Assembly (NCBI GenBank): GCA_937904325.1
Contig: CALGTK010000286.1
Location: forward strand, 1-34,751
Reading direction: 5' to 3'
DNA from: an uncultured Planctomyces sp.
GTDB lineage: Bacteria; Planctomycetota; Planctomycetia; Planctomycetales; Planctomycetaceae
Length of the DNA: 34,751 nt
The notes under the pieces are model-generated. The model was not told the DNA's origin, did no database searches, and saw nothing but the letters and a program-made list of their open reading frames with translations. Made by a program: the position numbers and the translations under genes. Shown piece after piece: positions 25,501 to 33,953 of the stretch (position 1 is its first letter; each line of letters begins with the position of its first letter).

Positions 25501-25722
25501 GCCAGCGCTTTCGGCGATAAACAAGCGACCTCGCTCATCGAAATTCGCCAGCATCGGATGCACGACAAGGGGAGGTCCCGCGACACGTTCAATCGTGAAC
25601 CCATCGGGGACGCGGATTCTGCCCCGCTCCGTCGTGATCGATGATGAAGGTCCCGCGCTTACTGTGATCGACGGAACTATCAAGAATGAGAAGACCAGCA
25701 AAGCATAAAAGTGACTAGCCAA
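22525..25722 (-). CDS. PVC-type membrane-bound-dehydrogenase / HEAT / heme-binding protein
   Basis: This 1065-residue protein has the standard layout of a large planctomycete-verrucomicrobial family. A signal peptide (1-23) precedes a sorbosone-dehydrogenase-like propeller (about 36-395; 'VPDGFTIERVAGPP' and 'ANFDERGRLFIAES'). The propeller carries calcium-type loops DTDSDG (95-100) and DTDDDG (138-143). HEAT-like helical repeats fill about 410-900. The C-terminal Pirellula-type heme domain has CSSCHTIAGQGGKVGPDLTKIG with Cys944, Cys947 and His948, and ends MPEGLYHRLTNQDLSDLLEYL. It probably oxidises a sugar or alcohol and passes electrons to other cytochromes; the substrate is unknown. The start is TTG at 25722. 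No in-frame ATG lies near the signal peptide, and GAGG sits 7 nt upstream (25730-25733). It is divergent from the pentaheme cytochrome gene. Confidence 0.93.
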   Translation of the reverse strand: MASHFYALLVFSFLIVPSITVSAGPSSSITTERGRIRVPDGFTIERVAGPPLVVHPMLANFDERGRLFIAESAGRNLRPAELETELPNFVRMLEDTDSDGVFDKSTIFADKMTLPMGALPYRGSVYVTAPPNIWRLQDTDDDGVADKREIIVGKFGYSGNAASIHGPFLSPTGRIFWCDGRHGHEFRDDIGAVTSKKRGSGIFSMRPDGSDIRMFCGGGMDNPVEVDFLPTGEVIGSVNILYTKPRIDCLVHWQDGGVYPHQEASIAEFTRTGGLLGPITKFGHVAVSGMCRYRSSVLGKEYKDTIFTSIFNSGKIIVSKLERVGGTFRTTETEFLSSDDPDFHPTDILEDADGSLLLIDTGGWFRIGCPTSQIAKPDIAGAIYRIRRAGLYPNEDPRGERLDFASLPIPQLIKLLDDERPVVRERTMEAIAVRRKFDLSLSSWFDAKSDVILSERGQLNLIWAVARRSSDHRIKLLVDLIGDSRKSDQIRIAAATAVSDIIRLPNQKISIDEDLIGAFEKAKSAALRRAIARLLGVMYEGRGRAFDKYPEEGDLTVRRIVTSMLNRLGQDAKHATQDPTDRQTEHAIILAVIRIADRYGVLPLLSDESPIVRRAGLITLDQMEGGNLSRESVVALLDTDDEPLRTVALDVISRHEGWASGTLSLLGGWLHDDHLATERTSMIRGFLRVQASDESVQNLVTDMLGDAKLPLTSRLLLLEVVAESGLPALPASWEVRLPSNFDSASPAVRHQSVRAVAAFDTAAFDDELRELAHDDQQSAELRIDALAAFADRRKEVSDGELTFLLSQMADDTAPLRKLAAAKTVVQLPLSGTQRLNVAEQLGMSGPLTAGVLLREFSRDLNSKLAQAVLKSLEALPDGVHLPKPELLAFLESAPQPLRASVQKFVSIRLDQRTNRILLEKRESALLAGNVERGREIFVGKTSACSSCHTIAGQGGKVGPDLTKIGAIRKKRDLLEAIMFPSASFARGYKTWTVVTDRGRVHSGLITRETTDSLVLRKSDLSEVRIFRGSIETLREATASVMPEGLYHRLTNQDLSDLLEYLLSLN

Positions 25723-25729
25723 AACGAAA

Positions 25730-25733
25730 CCTC
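25730..25733 (-). promoter_or_regulatory. Shine-Dalgarno (GAGG) that supports the TTG start at 25722
   Basis: GAGG on the minus strand lies 7 nt before the TTG codon that begins MASHFYALLVFSF. The only nearby ATG is out of frame, so this site decides the start. Confidence 0.55.
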
Positions 25734-25909
25734 AAAACATAAGACAAAACGCTGCAGAGACTACATTGTCCCGACCAGGTATCCCACCCAAAACCTGCCG
25801 ATCGTCGAAGACTTGTTACACGCAGAACGGCGTCACTAGACTCCGCGACCTGATTTTCACGGCACAACGCCACCTCGCTTTCCCACCTGAACGATTCCCA
25901 GGAAGTCTC

Positions 25910-28696
25910 ATGCGAGCCATCTATTCCAACCGCGGCACGATTGCGGTTCTTGCTGCCGTGTTCACGGCCCTGCAACTTACACCTCACATTAGTCACGGGG
26001 CATCACCGCAGCATCCGGTCGTTCCGGGCTTCGACCGAATCTATTCAGCCGACAATGCAAACGCCGTCGAAGGTGGTCAGCTGTTGCTTACCGAGTTGAA
26101 CTGCGTTTCATGCCACAAGGTCGACGACGAAACATCTAAACGGCTCAAGCCAAAGCAAGCTCCGATCCTCGACACCGTCGGAGCACGAACTGAAGTTAAG
26201 TGGTTGAAGGGATATCTTTCGTCGGTCCACGACGCCAAAGCCGGTACGACGATGCCGGATCTGCTTGCGGGCCTCGCCCCTGCGACAAGAATGCAACAGA
26301 TCACGGCCCTGACACACTTTCTCGCGACGACCGGCAGCGTCACTGACGCAATGGGTAACTCTTCAGCCGTCGTGCGTGGCGAACGGCTATTCCACACAAT
26401 CGGGTGCGTTGCCTGCCATGCTCCGATTCGAGACGGTGTCAAAGCTCCACCAAATTCCGTTCCACTCGGAGCGGTCGCCGACAAGTACTCACTGACCAGC
26501 CTTACCGAGTTCGTCAAGAATCCATTGAAGGTGCGGCCTTCCGGACGCATGCCGAATTTCAAACTCGACGACAAGCAGGCTCGAGACATTGCCTCGTTCT
26601 TCTTCCGCGATAAGAAGATCGCCGCCAACGTTAACTTTGCCTATTACGAAGGAAACTGGCAGCAGAAGTTACCCGACTTCAGCACATTGAAGCCAAAGTC
26701 GGAAGGACAGTCGAGCGGTTTCGATCTGAGTGTCCGTCAGAAGAACGACGGATTCGGATTCATTTTCTCAGGCTTCATGCACATTCCGAAAGACGGTGAG
26801 TATCAGTTCTTTCTGGGCTCTGACGACGGCAGCCGATTGCTGGTCGATGGCAAACAACTGATTTTGAACGACGGGATTCACCCCCACAGCGTAAAAAACG
26901 GAAAGATCCGACTGGCTTCCGGTGCTCATGAAGTGATCGTTGAATATTTCGAAAGCGGGGGCCATGAAAGTCTCACAGTCGAAATTCAAGGACCGGGACT
27001 TTCGAGACAGCAGCTCGCCAGCATCACGACTGCGACCAGAGAACGACCGACGAAAGAAGTAGACGGCGGCGTGTTCGTTCTCGACGAAGCATTGGCGAAG
27101 CAGGGACGTGAGCTGTTTGCGTCGATCGGATGTGCGTCTTGCCACAACCTGCAGCAGAACAACCAACTGGTGAAGTCCACAGCTTCGGCGAAGAAGCTGG
27201 CTCAGTTGTCGAATCTCACTGCCGGATGTCTCGCGACTGCCGCGACAAAGGGTGTTCCGCATTACCGACTCAGCGATGCCCAGCGTTTGCAGCTCACCGC
27301 GGCGATTAAAGGTCTTCAGAGAACGACCGTCGACACTGCCGAAGCCTCAATTCACCGTACGATGGCTCAGTTCAACTGTTTCGCCTGCCACGCCAGGGAC
27401 AAAGTCGGCGGAGTTGACGAAGCCCGGAACGAATTCTTCACGTCGACGATGAAAGAAATGGGTGACGAAGGCCGCATCCCACCTCCGCTCGACGGAGTCG
27501 CAGACAAGCTCACCGAAAAGTGGCTGAAGGGTATACTTGATAACGGTGCTGCTGATCGACCTTACATGCTGACCAGGATGCCGCAGTTTGGTGGCGAAAA
27601 CGTCGGCCATCTCCAGGCAGTATTGCAGGAAGTTGATCAAAAAACCGAAGCGGCAATTCCGGAGTACGAACTGCCTGACTCAAAGATGAAAGCGATTGGT
27701 CGCCGCCTGGCTGGCGAAAAAGGCCTCGGCTGCATCAAGTGTCACACCTTCGACAAATTCAAAGCGACGGGCATCCAGTCGATCGACCTGACGATTATGT
27801 CCGAGCGACTCCGCAAGGACTGGTTCCACCGCTACATGGCGAATCCACAAATATACCGCCCCGGGACACGCATGCCCGCGCCATGGCCGTTTGGTCAGGC
27901 AACGATCAGAGATGTGCTTGACGTCGGAAACGTCGAACAACAAGTCGCTCAGCAGAAAGAGTCCGTCTGGCTCTTCCTGGAAGACGGCAAAAAAGCCGGC
28001 ATCCCAATCGGGCTGAACAGTGGCGGCATCATTTTAAAACCAGAGACTACCCCCGTCATTTACCGAAACTTCATCGAGGGTGTCAGCCCGCGCGGCATCG
28101 CGGTTGGCTACCCCGAACGCGTCAATCTTTGCTTCGACGCCGACACCTTCTCGCTCGCACTGATCTGGGAAAACGATTTCATCGACGCTGCCAAACACTG
28201 GAAGGGCCGCGGCCAGGGCTTTCAGCCACCACTTGGTGACAATGTCTACGACCTCGTTCGCGGCGTTCCGTTCGCGACGCTCGAAAGTCCTGAAACAAGC
28301 TGGCCAGGTGAGTCAGCCTCCGAGCAGGGCTATCGGTTCCTTGGTTACCGCTTCAATTCGAGTCGTCAGCCGATCTTTCGGTACTCCAAAGATCGAATCG
28401 CAATTTCAGACGCGATCGTCCCTCGGAAAAATGACAGCCAGCTGGCGTCATTCGAAAGAACGATCACGCTTGTGTCACCGTCATCGGCCGAAGGACTCTA
28501 TTTCCGAGCCGCCTCGGCATCGAAAATTGAGTCGGTTAACGGCGGATTCATTCTCGATGGTCACCTTAAGCTGACGCTGGACGCGCGACATACAAAATCT
28601 GCGATCGTTCGTCAGAACGGAGGAAAAACTGAGTTGCTGATTTCAATGACCTTCGCCAATGGGAAAGCCGAAATTACTCAAATCTACGAGTGGTAG
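25910..28696 (+). CDS. Exported pentaheme c-type cytochrome with PA14 domain
   Basis: This 928-residue protein has five CxxCH heme sites: CVSCH (65-69), CVACH (166-170), CASCH (408-412), CFACH (490-494) and CIKCH (608-612). Between sites 2 and 3 lies a PA14 domain (about 245-362; [13 protein letters not shown], then [15 protein letters not shown]), a sandwich that often binds sugars. The C-terminal 250 residues are heme-free and beta-rich. A signal peptide follows the Met ([20 protein letters not shown]). The frame is open from 25766, but the ATG at 25910 has AGGAAG four bases upstream and starts the signal peptide. It precedes the propeller protein by 97 bp and is divergent from another heme protein, so a joint role in periplasmic sugar oxidation and electron transfer is likely. 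Multiheme-plus-PA14 proteins are a known planctomycete type; the substrate is unknown. Confidence 0.93.
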   Translation: MRAIYSNRGTIAVLAAVFTALQLTPHISHGASPQHPVVPGFDRIYSADNANAVEGGQLLLTELNCVSCHKVDDETSKRLKPKQAPILDTVGARTEVKWLKGYLSSVHDAKAGTTMPDLLAGLAPATRMQQITALTHFLATTGSVTDAMGNSSAVVRGERLFHTIGCVACHAPIRDGVKAPPNSVPLGAVADKYSLTSLTEFVKNPLKVRPSGRMPNFKLDDKQARDIASFFFRDKKIAANVNFAYYEGNWQQKLPDFSTLKPKSEGQSSGFDLSVRQKNDGFGFIFSGFMHIPKDGEYQFFLGSDDGSRLLVDGKQLILNDGIHPHSVKNGKIRLASGAHEVIVEYFESGGHESLTVEIQGPGLSRQQLASITTATRERPTKEVDGGVFVLDEALAKQGRELFASIGCASCHNLQQNNQLVKSTASAKKLAQLSNLTAGCLATAATKGVPHYRLSDAQRLQLTAAIKGLQRTTVDTAEASIHRTMAQFNCFACHARDKVGGVDEARNEFFTSTMKEMGDEGRIPPPLDGVADKLTEKWLKGILDNGAADRPYMLTRMPQFGGENVGHLQAVLQEVDQKTEAAIPEYELPDSKMKAIGRRLAGEKGLGCIKCHTFDKFKATGIQSIDLTIMSERLRKDWFHRYMANPQIYRPGTRMPAPWPFGQATIRDVLDVGNVEQQVAQQKESVWLFLEDGKKAGIPIGLNSGGIILKPETTPVIYRNFIEGVSPRGIAVGYPERVNLCFDADTFSLALIWENDFIDAAKHWKGRGQGFQPPLGDNVYDLVRGVPFATLESPETSWPGESASEQGYRFLGYRFNSSRQPIFRYSKDRIAISDAIVPRKNDSQLASFERTITLVSPSSAEGLYFRAASASKIESVNGGFILDGHLKLTLDARHTKSAIVRQNGGKTELLISMTFANGKAEITQIYEW

Positions 28697-28748
28697 CGAG
28701 CGTCCGCGACGCGTCCAATACTCGACAATTGACTTTACCGATCACAAT

Positions 28749-28766
28749 GGTGCGTCAGGACGCACC
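28749..28766. repeat. GC-rich palindromic element GGTGCGTC-AG-GACGCACC
   Basis: Perfect 8-bp arms with a 2-bp centre, followed by CTACC, lie in the 97-bp gap between the two genes of the oxidation operon. There is no T-run after it, so it is not a classic terminator. As RNA it would form a stable hairpin just upstream of the next ribosome site (AAAGGA, 28781-28786). I believe words of this kind are dispersed in Pirellula-group genomes, but only one copy is visible here. Confidence 0.5.
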
Positions 28767-28793
28767 CTACCGTGTACTAAAAAGGATTGTCCC

Positions 28794-30278
28794 ATGACAA
28801 CCTGTCACCTTCTTCAAAAAATCGCAGCCGTCGGAATTCTTCTTAGTTCCGTTGCTGTTTCGGTATCGGCTCAAGACGCACCGGTGGAAAATGACTACTA
28901 CCCGATGGACTCGTTCAAGCTGCCAGAAGGACTCGTCCTTGAAATCGGCGGTATTGAGTGGTTCAACGAAAAGTTAGCCATCTCAACGCGGCGTGGCGAC
29001 ATCTACATGGTCGAAAACGCTCTCGCCAAAGAGATCGGCGATGCGAAACTGAAGCCCTTCGCGATCGGTCTGCACGAAGTTCTGGGACTCACACAGAAAG
29101 ACGGCTGGCTGTATGCGACTCAGCGGGGCGAAGTTTCGCGACTGAAAGATGAAGACGGTGACGGAACGGCAGACATCATCGAAACGGTCTGCGACAAGTG
29201 GGGCATCACTGGCGACTATCACGAGTACGCGTTCGGTTCGAAGTTTGACAAAGATGGCAACATCTGGGTCGTGCTCTGCCTGACCGGATCGTTCAACAGC
29301 AACACTCCGTACCGTGGCTGGTGCGTGCGAGTGACACCGGATGGTGAGATGATCCCTACCTGTAGTGGAATCCGGTCTCCTGGCGGAATCGGAGCCAATC
29401 ATCTGGGCGACATTTTCTACACAGACAACCAGGGACCGTGGAACGGCACGTGTAGCCTCAAGCATCTTCGCCCAGGATCATTCCAGGGACACCCCGGTGG
29501 AAACAAGTGGTACGACACGACGGCGGTCATCGGGCCGAAACCTGTCGAACCAGAAAGCGGTAGCCGTATGATGGTCGAGCAGCCAAAGATTCCAGAACTC
29601 GTCCCACCAGCAATCTACTTTCCGTACAAGAAAATGGGCCAATCAGCCAGCGGCGTCGCCTGCGATGTATCCGGCGGAAAGTTCGGACCATTTACCAACC
29701 AGATTTTTGTCGGCGACCAGACCTTCAGCACAGTCATGCGATGCAACCTGGAAATGGTCAACGGTTTCTACCAGGGAGCGTGCTTCCCCTTCCGGGAAGG
29801 ATTTGGTTCGGGCAGTCTCGCGGTACAGTTCACGCCTGACGGCAGCATGTTTGTCGGAGGAACCAACCGCGGCTGGGGTTCGCGAGGTCGGCAACCGTAT
29901 GCTCTGGATCGGCTCCGGTGGACAGGCAAAGTTCCTTTTGAAATTCACGAAATGAAAGCTAAGCCAGACGGTTTCGAACTGACATTCACCCAGCCCGTCG
30001 ATCGTGAAGCAGTCGCCCACGTTGAATCCTACAAACTCGGCACGTACGCCTATATTTTTCAGGCGGCGTACGGAAGCCCGGAAGTCGACCACACAACGCC
30101 AACGATCGACCGAGTGGAAGTCAGCGACGATGGACAGGCAGCTCGTCTTTACGTGACTGGCCTGCAACAAGGCCATATCCATGAGCTGCACTGCGACGGC
30201 GTGAAGTCGAAATCCGGGCTGCCACTGCTCCACGCCGAAGCCTACTACACGCTGAATTTCATTCCTGAAGACGACTGA
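28794..30278 (+). CDS. Exported sorbosone-dehydrogenase-like beta-propeller protein
   Basis: This 494-residue protein has a signal peptide (about 1-26, ending VSVSAQ) and a propeller region (about 42-380). The propeller shows typical blades: [29 protein letters not shown], a calcium-type loop DEDGDG (119-124), [10 protein letters not shown] and [13 protein letters not shown]-terminal sandwich (about 395-490) contains '[14 protein letters not shown]' and an [15 protein letters not shown] segment. There is no CxxCH, so it lacks its own c-heme. It is probably the catalytic partner, of PQQ-glucose/sorbosone-dehydrogenase-like fold, of the pentaheme cytochrome encoded directly upstream. Whether it binds PQQ is not visible. 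The ATG at 28794 is chosen over a longer frame to 28659 because AAAGGA lies 7 nt upstream and the signal peptide begins there. Confidence 0.88.
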   Translation: MTTCHLLQKIAAVGILLSSVAVSVSAQDAPVENDYYPMDSFKLPEGLVLEIGGIEWFNEKLAISTRRGDIYMVENALAKEIGDAKLKPFAIGLHEVLGLTQKDGWLYATQRGEVSRLKDEDGDGTADIIETVCDKWGITGDYHEYAFGSKFDKDGNIWVVLCLTGSFNSNTPYRGWCVRVTPDGEMIPTCSGIRSPGGIGANHLGDIFYTDNQGPWNGTCSLKHLRPGSFQGHPGGNKWYDTTAVIGPKPVEPESGSRMMVEQPKIPELVPPAIYFPYKKMGQSASGVACDVSGGKFGPFTNQIFVGDQTFSTVMRCNLEMVNGFYQGACFPFREGFGSGSLAVQFTPDGSMFVGGTNRGWGSRGRQPYALDRLRWTGKVPFEIHEMKAKPDGFELTFTQPVDREAVAHVESYKLGTYAYIFQAAYGSPEVDHTTPTIDRVEVSDDGQAARLYVTGLQQGHIHELHCDGVKSKSGLPLLHAEAYYTLNFIPEDD

Positions 30279-30636
30279 AATCTTGTTCTGATCGCTTGAT
30301 TTTTCCAGGGCGGCGAAGGCAGTCCATCAACTTAAATTACATTCTCTCATGACGATCATTCCCGAGAATCAAAATGCAAGGACTGAGTGCTGCCAGCTCT
30401 GATGTTCACCAGAACATCTCCTTCGTTGATACATCGCCTTCCGTCTGCGGAAACAGACTAACTCCGTTTCGGTCTCTCGACCGGGTCTTTCAATCGCTGT
30501 ACGACTGACCACAGTGCATTGCAAACATACTGGTAAACAGCCTACACGAGCGCAGTCGCTATTGGATTGGCCAGGACTCACAGAATGCAATCTATTGAGC
30601 GTCGCCAGAGATATTCAAACAGACTATCGGGCCGGT
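30279..30636. other. Intergenic region after the propeller gene; one small hairpin
   Basis: These 358 bp hold no gene I can support; short frames on both strands lack family features and ribosome sites. A perfect small hairpin (GATGTTC-ACCA-GAACATC, 30401-30418) lies 123 bp past the stop. It has no T-run, so it is at best a weak or factor-assisted termination signal. Confidence 0.4.
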
Positions 30637-30888
30637 TCAGGTTCCGCGGGCTTCATTTTCCTTGCGAAGCTTGACCAGGTCGGACTGCTGCAGCACGAAT
30701 CCCATGAATCCACATGACAGGCACGCGTACTGCGACGGCAGATAAGATCGTGCGTATTTCAGGATGGGGGTGTCCGGTACAAAAGGAACTTTGAACACGC
30801 TCCCGCGCCCGGCGAACAGGTCCGTCCCGTGACAGCAGGGACACTTCTGTTCTTCTCCGTTCGACACACTTGTCGTCTGGTCGCTCAT
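30637..30888 (-). CDS. Small zinc-ribbon-like protein
   Basis: This 83-residue protein has two CxxC knuckles, KCPCCHG (Cys16, Cys19) and ACLSCGF near residue 60, spaced as in zinc-ribbon folds. The segment between them is conserved-looking (RGSVFKVPFVPDTPILKYARSYLPSQ), and the tail is charged and helical (VKLRKENEARGT). There is no signal peptide, so it is cytosolic. The frame opens at 30924, but the ATG at 30888 is preferred because AAAGG lies about 8 nt upstream and the first residues of the longer form look random. No partner gene is adjacent; it lies alone between two gaps. It could be a small nucleic-acid- or protein-binding protein; I cannot assign a function. Confidence 0.7.
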   Translation of the reverse strand: MSDQTTSVSNGEEQKCPCCHGTDLFAGRGSVFKVPFVPDTPILKYARSYLPSQYACLSCGFMGFVLQQSDLVKLRKENEARGT

Positions 30889-31275
30889 TGGCCCGCCTTT
30901 GTATATCCGGAATTCTCTTCTCACTCATTCTGACGCATCGCCCAAGGTTCATTCAAGCGATGACTCATTCCGGACACCGCACGGTTCTGAGGATCAACGT
31001 TCGCTGTGCCTGCATTTCGCTTTAACCTTAGCCGCCAGGTAGATGGTACAGATCGAAAAATCTGAAGAAACCATACGGGTTGAGTCACTGAGCCGCCAGA
31101 TCGAGAGTCATCTGTCTGACAGCGAGCGTCCCGCTGTGTCAACGAATGGGTGATGGTTAGAACGTGTCCTCATGACAGCACATTCAGCTTCAAAACAAGT
31201 TGCAGTTTGATGCGATTCAACCATTTGTCGTGCCAGGTCAGGCGATCCCGGATTGTGTCATGAAAATATAAATTG
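30889..31275. other. Intergenic region, no feature recognised
   Basis: These 387 bp lie between the zinc-ribbon start and the end of the GH29-like gene. Minus-strand frames are open (30921-31142 and the read-in at 31170-31409), but neither shows a family motif, a signal peptide or a ribosome site. A promoter for the zinc-ribbon gene should be here; I could not identify one. Confidence 0.35.
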
Positions 31276-32415
31276 TCAGTAGGACAGGATTCCATCCCTG
31301 AGTTTCCCGCTGGTGGTTCCCAGTCGCTGCAGAATCTGCAGGATGTCGGCGGGAATAGTCCCGTCAGCTGCGATTGGCACATCGAACGTGACGACACCTT
31401 CTTCAGCATTAATGAGGTCCGTCCGTATTTTCAGAGTTTCCACATCAAACCGGGATTTGACTCCCGCTCCCCAGCCCTGGCCGACCGGCAGCAGCAGATG
31501 CCAGATGACTCCTTCGGGGGCCGGGAAATTTCCGGGTGTCAGAAGTTTTCCCCGTCCTTTTTTTGTTCGCTGGTGGAAATCATGGTTTTCACCCGCAGTG
31601 AATGTCTGGTGAGGACACAGCTTCCCCTGTGTGCACAGAGACAGGATCGGATGTGCTCCCGAGTTAAATGCCAGTTCTGCATCCGCATTCCCCGAACGGA
31701 CCGCGGCGATCCAGGTATCGATATTGAATTCTTCTTTTTTCAGGGATTCGTAGGAGTCCTTCATCTCAGTCTTGTAGCCGTCAAACCACCAGCCGGAGAC
31801 CAGTCTGCCGTAACGTTTTGACCATTCTCCGCAGACGTGGCCCCAGTTCTTAAGGAACACAGGATTCGGTGGCTGATTTTCACTGCGCAGAAATCCCTTC
31901 ACTTTACGGGGATGAGACATCGGATCGACACCAGGGCCGGCTGGCTGACCGTTAATGCTGGGCAGCGTATCTCCCACCGCCTGAATGATCCTGTAATGAC
32001 GCATGGGGGCGCGGGCAGTCATATACAGGATCAGACGGATGTTGCGCTTCGCGAGTTGCGTGCCCAGCTCCATGATCAGATCACGCTTTGCTGTCCAGAC
32101 ACCATTTTCGACGCCCAGTAGCTTTTCGTACGCACTGTTCGGCGTACAGTATTTTCCCCAGTGCTGTCCGATGACGAAGATGATGTGACCGCAGCCGGTA
32201 CTTTCCACGGCGTCGGCAAACCTGATCACATCAAACGAGTCGACCGCTCTGTTGTAGGATTCGGGAGTATGGTTTCGAAAGGCTTCGTAGTGAAACATCA
32301 GCCCATAACCACTCTGCTGAAGCCAGCGTTCTTCGCCAGATGCCTGTGCACTGATTGTTGAAAATATCACTATCGCAAGGAAGTGGCGATGAAACCGTCT
32401 GAATCTGATTCCCAT
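31276..32415 (-). CDS. Secreted GH29-like (alpha-L-fucosidase-type) glycosidase
   Basis: This 379-residue protein starts with a basic, hydrophobic export signal (MGIRFRRFHRHFLAIVIFSTISAQA). The body looks like a TIM-barrel related to GH29: YGLMFHYEAF (37-46) replaces the usual H.GLF.HWG start. A 'GCGHIIFVIGQHWGKYCTPN' strand corresponds to the K-HHDGF block. VSGWWFDGY carries Asp212 at the position of the fucosidase nucleophile. The divergence of the first two blocks means the sugar may not be fucose. The open frame runs back to 32667, but that N-terminal part would overlap the small membrane-protein gene; the ATG at 32415 begins the signal peptide, with GAGG about 11 nt upstream. The C-terminus ends in 'LQRLGTTSGKLRDGILSY', as in other planctomycete relatives. 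It would act on exported or extracellular glycans. Confidence 0.78.
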   Translation of the reverse strand: MGIRFRRFHRHFLAIVIFSTISAQASGEERWLQQSGYGLMFHYEAFRNHTPESYNRAVDSFDVIRFADAVESTGCGHIIFVIGQHWGKYCTPNSAYEKLLGVENGVWTAKRDLIMELGTQLAKRNIRLILYMTARAPMRHYRIIQAVGDTLPSINGQPAGPGVDPMSHPRKVKGFLRSENQPPNPVFLKNWGHVCGEWSKRYGRLVSGWWFDGYKTEMKDSYESLKKEEFNIDTWIAAVRSGNADAELAFNSGAHPILSLCTQGKLCPHQTFTAGENHDFHQRTKKGRGKLLTPGNFPAPEGVIWHLLLPVGQGWGAGVKSRFDVETLKIRTDLINAEEGVVTFDVPIAADGTIPADILQILQRLGTTSGKLRDGILSY

Positions 32416-32560
32416 GGCAGTAATGTCCTCATCAATGAAAAACGCCGGGACCGGCCGGGCAGATCTGGTCTGCAGCTCTTCAGCAGATGTGATATCAGCC
32501 TGTTCGGGCAGCAACCGGAGACGGGCTCTGATTTTAATTCTCATAATCTGCCGCGACAGA

Positions 32561-32956
32561 TCACCGACTGTCGTCATCACTTTCCGTACGTGTTTCAGTG
32601 CTGACAGGATCATCAGACCGCGTGCGACGCCAGTGTGTGCCGAGATATCCGCCAGCCAGACTTCCACCGATCATACCAATGGCTGCCAGAATGCTGGTCA
32701 ACCGATCGCTACCACTCAACGCTCCTGACCAGGCAAAGATGGTGCCACCCGAAAGCATGCCGGCGGCCAGACAGAGGGTCGGCACCGAACTCTGCAGCTT
32801 CCAGCCTGGACCCGTTGATGGCACAATCAATGTTTCCGCTCGGGTTGAGTGAAAGTTACATCCGGATTGATAAAGTGAATACTTCAATTGCCTCAAATAC
32901 CGGGCAGATTCGAGTACTGCCGGGTTGTCGAAAACTGGATTGCTGAAAGCAGACAT
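32561..32956 (-). CDS. Small hypothetical membrane protein (two helices)
   Basis: This 131-residue frame has a polar N-terminus (MSAFSNPVFDNPAVLESARY), then two hydrophobic segments: about 57-76 (VPTLCLAAGMLSGGTIFAWS) and about 83-105 (DRLTSILAAIGMIGGSLAGG). They are joined by a short polar loop and followed by a charged tail rich in Arg, Thr and Asp. The glycine-rich helices suggest tight packing. I know no family for it. The ribosome site is weak. It lies 145 bp upstream of the GH29-like gene on the same strand and is divergent from the gene at 33127. It is coding by its hydrophobic pattern rather than by homology, so it is a moderate call. Confidence 0.5.
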   Translation of the reverse strand: MSAFSNPVFDNPAVLESARYLRQLKYSLYQSGCNFHSTRAETLIVPSTGPGWKLQSSVPTLCLAAGMLSGGTIFAWSGALSGSDRLTSILAAIGMIGGSLAGGYLGTHWRRTRSDDPVSTETRTESDDDSR

Positions 32957-33126
32957 GATGGCTCTGGTTCCAGCCGGGGCAATCGAGAACCCTTAACAGC
33001 ATCTTTGCCCCCTGGCAGGTTCATTTTCTTTCCAGCGCCATCAGGTGGGAATCACCTGGAACGATCAAATCTCAAGTCAAGGGAAGCAAGTCAGGAAAAG
33101 AACATCGTAGACAATAAGGAAAACAG

Positions 33127-33786
33127 ATGCCCCGTGGCAGTGCCGGACACAACGGTGGAGCCGAATGGGGCTTTCACCGTATGACATCATCATTACTGCT
33201 GGGATTTGCCGGGGTACTTGATATTGCGAGTGACGATGAACAGATCACGATCCTGCATGAGTACTGGTATTCGGTTCAGCATTCCTTTATCCAGACCACG
33301 GATCACAGACGGCGTCGCGAACGGATGGGGCCGGTCTGGTTCGTCGAAGGTTCGTCCGTGGCGATGGCGGAAATCACCGCGGCCAGACTGTGGGCCACTG
33401 GAAAGCTCTCGAGATGGAATAATTCTTCGCACCCATGGCAGACGCTTGAGCAGCGTATGATCAACAAAATGAGGCTTATTCAGTCGCAGAGGAAAGGCTG
33501 TCCGTCTCTGCTGCCTGACACGTATGACAGCAAATGTCGAGAACTGGCCTACGAAAGTGGCGCGTGGGCCATCGCCTGCCTGATGAATAGATACGGACAG
33601 GATGTACTGCTTAAATCGTTCCATCCGAATGTGGAAAAACTGGGCTGGGAAGGGGCATTCCGGAAATCCTTTGGTCAAAGTTCCGCAGAGTTTGTGAAGG
33701 AGTTCGAACAATTCATGGATTTGCCGCTCGGTGATCAGGTCAGGATTCTTCCCGTCCCGAAACAGACAGACGCCAGGTCACGTTGA
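33127..33786 (+). CDS. Gluzincin-like protein with degenerate zinc motif (HEYWY), probably truncated
   Basis: This 219-residue protein shows 'ILHEYWYSVQHSF' (His44, Glu45, Tyr48) followed 26 residues later by GPVWFVEGSS (Glu74). This is the pattern of peptidase MA-like/gluzincin domains, where HExxH and a downstream Glu in a W..EG motif bind zinc. Here the second His is Tyr, encoded by TAT, one transition away from CAT. The C-terminal part is helical (ELAYESGAWAIACLMNRYG), as in those domains. There is no signal peptide, and the N-terminal 40 residues do not resemble a complete domain start, so the gene may have lost its 5' part; a TAA lies in frame 12 bp before the ATG. AAGGA sits 6 nt upstream of that ATG, so translation is still plausible. 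It is either a pseudoenzyme or a decaying gene. Confidence 0.6.
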   Translation: MPRGSAGHNGGAEWGFHRMTSSLLLGFAGVLDIASDDEQITILHEYWYSVQHSFIQTTDHRRRRERMGPVWFVEGSSVAMAEITAARLWATGKLSRWNNSSHPWQTLEQRMINKMRLIQSQRKGCPSLLPDTYDSKCRELAYESGAWAIACLMNRYGQDVLLKSFHPNVEKLGWEGAFRKSFGQSSAEFVKEFEQFMDLPLGDQVRILPVPKQTDARSR

Positions 33787-33881
33787 GCAGGTTTTCATGT
33801 ATTAAAAATCATGTCCCGACCACGGATGCCCGGATGTGGCTGAGGGTACAGATTGGCAAGTGAAGTGGCTGCACCGCCGCT

Positions 33882-33953
33882 GTATCTGAATGAGGCCACC
33901 ATGTCTGAATGAGGCCACCATGTCTGAATGAGGCCACCGTATCTGAATGAGGC
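33882..33953. repeat. 19-bp tandem repeat, about 3.8 copies
   Basis: Units of 19 bp follow head to tail: 33882-33900 (GTATCTGAATGAGGCCACC), 33901-33919 and 33920-33938 (both ATGTCTGAATGAGGCCACC), and a partial copy at 33939-33953. The inner two are identical; the outer two share GTAT at their start. There are no spacers, so this is a minisatellite and not a CRISPR. It lies in the 297-bp gap before the CE15-like gene, which otherwise contains nothing I recognise. Confidence 0.9.

Noticed and set aside
29643-30233. A 196-codon minus-strand frame inside the propeller gene (and a similar 185-codon one at 10367-10924)
   Set aside because: Both mirror well-supported coding genes and have no recognisable domain or translation start.
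30401-30418. Hairpin GATGTTC-ACCA-GAACATC as an intrinsic terminator
   Set aside because: No T-run follows and it lies 123 bp beyond the stop; it is noted only within the gap entry.
32416-32667. N-terminal extension of the GH29-like gene
   Set aside because: It would place 84 unrelated residues before a clear signal peptide and overlap the small membrane-protein gene.
33882-33953. Considered as a CRISPR array
   Set aside because: The 19-bp units are directly adjacent, with no spacers and no cas genes nearby.
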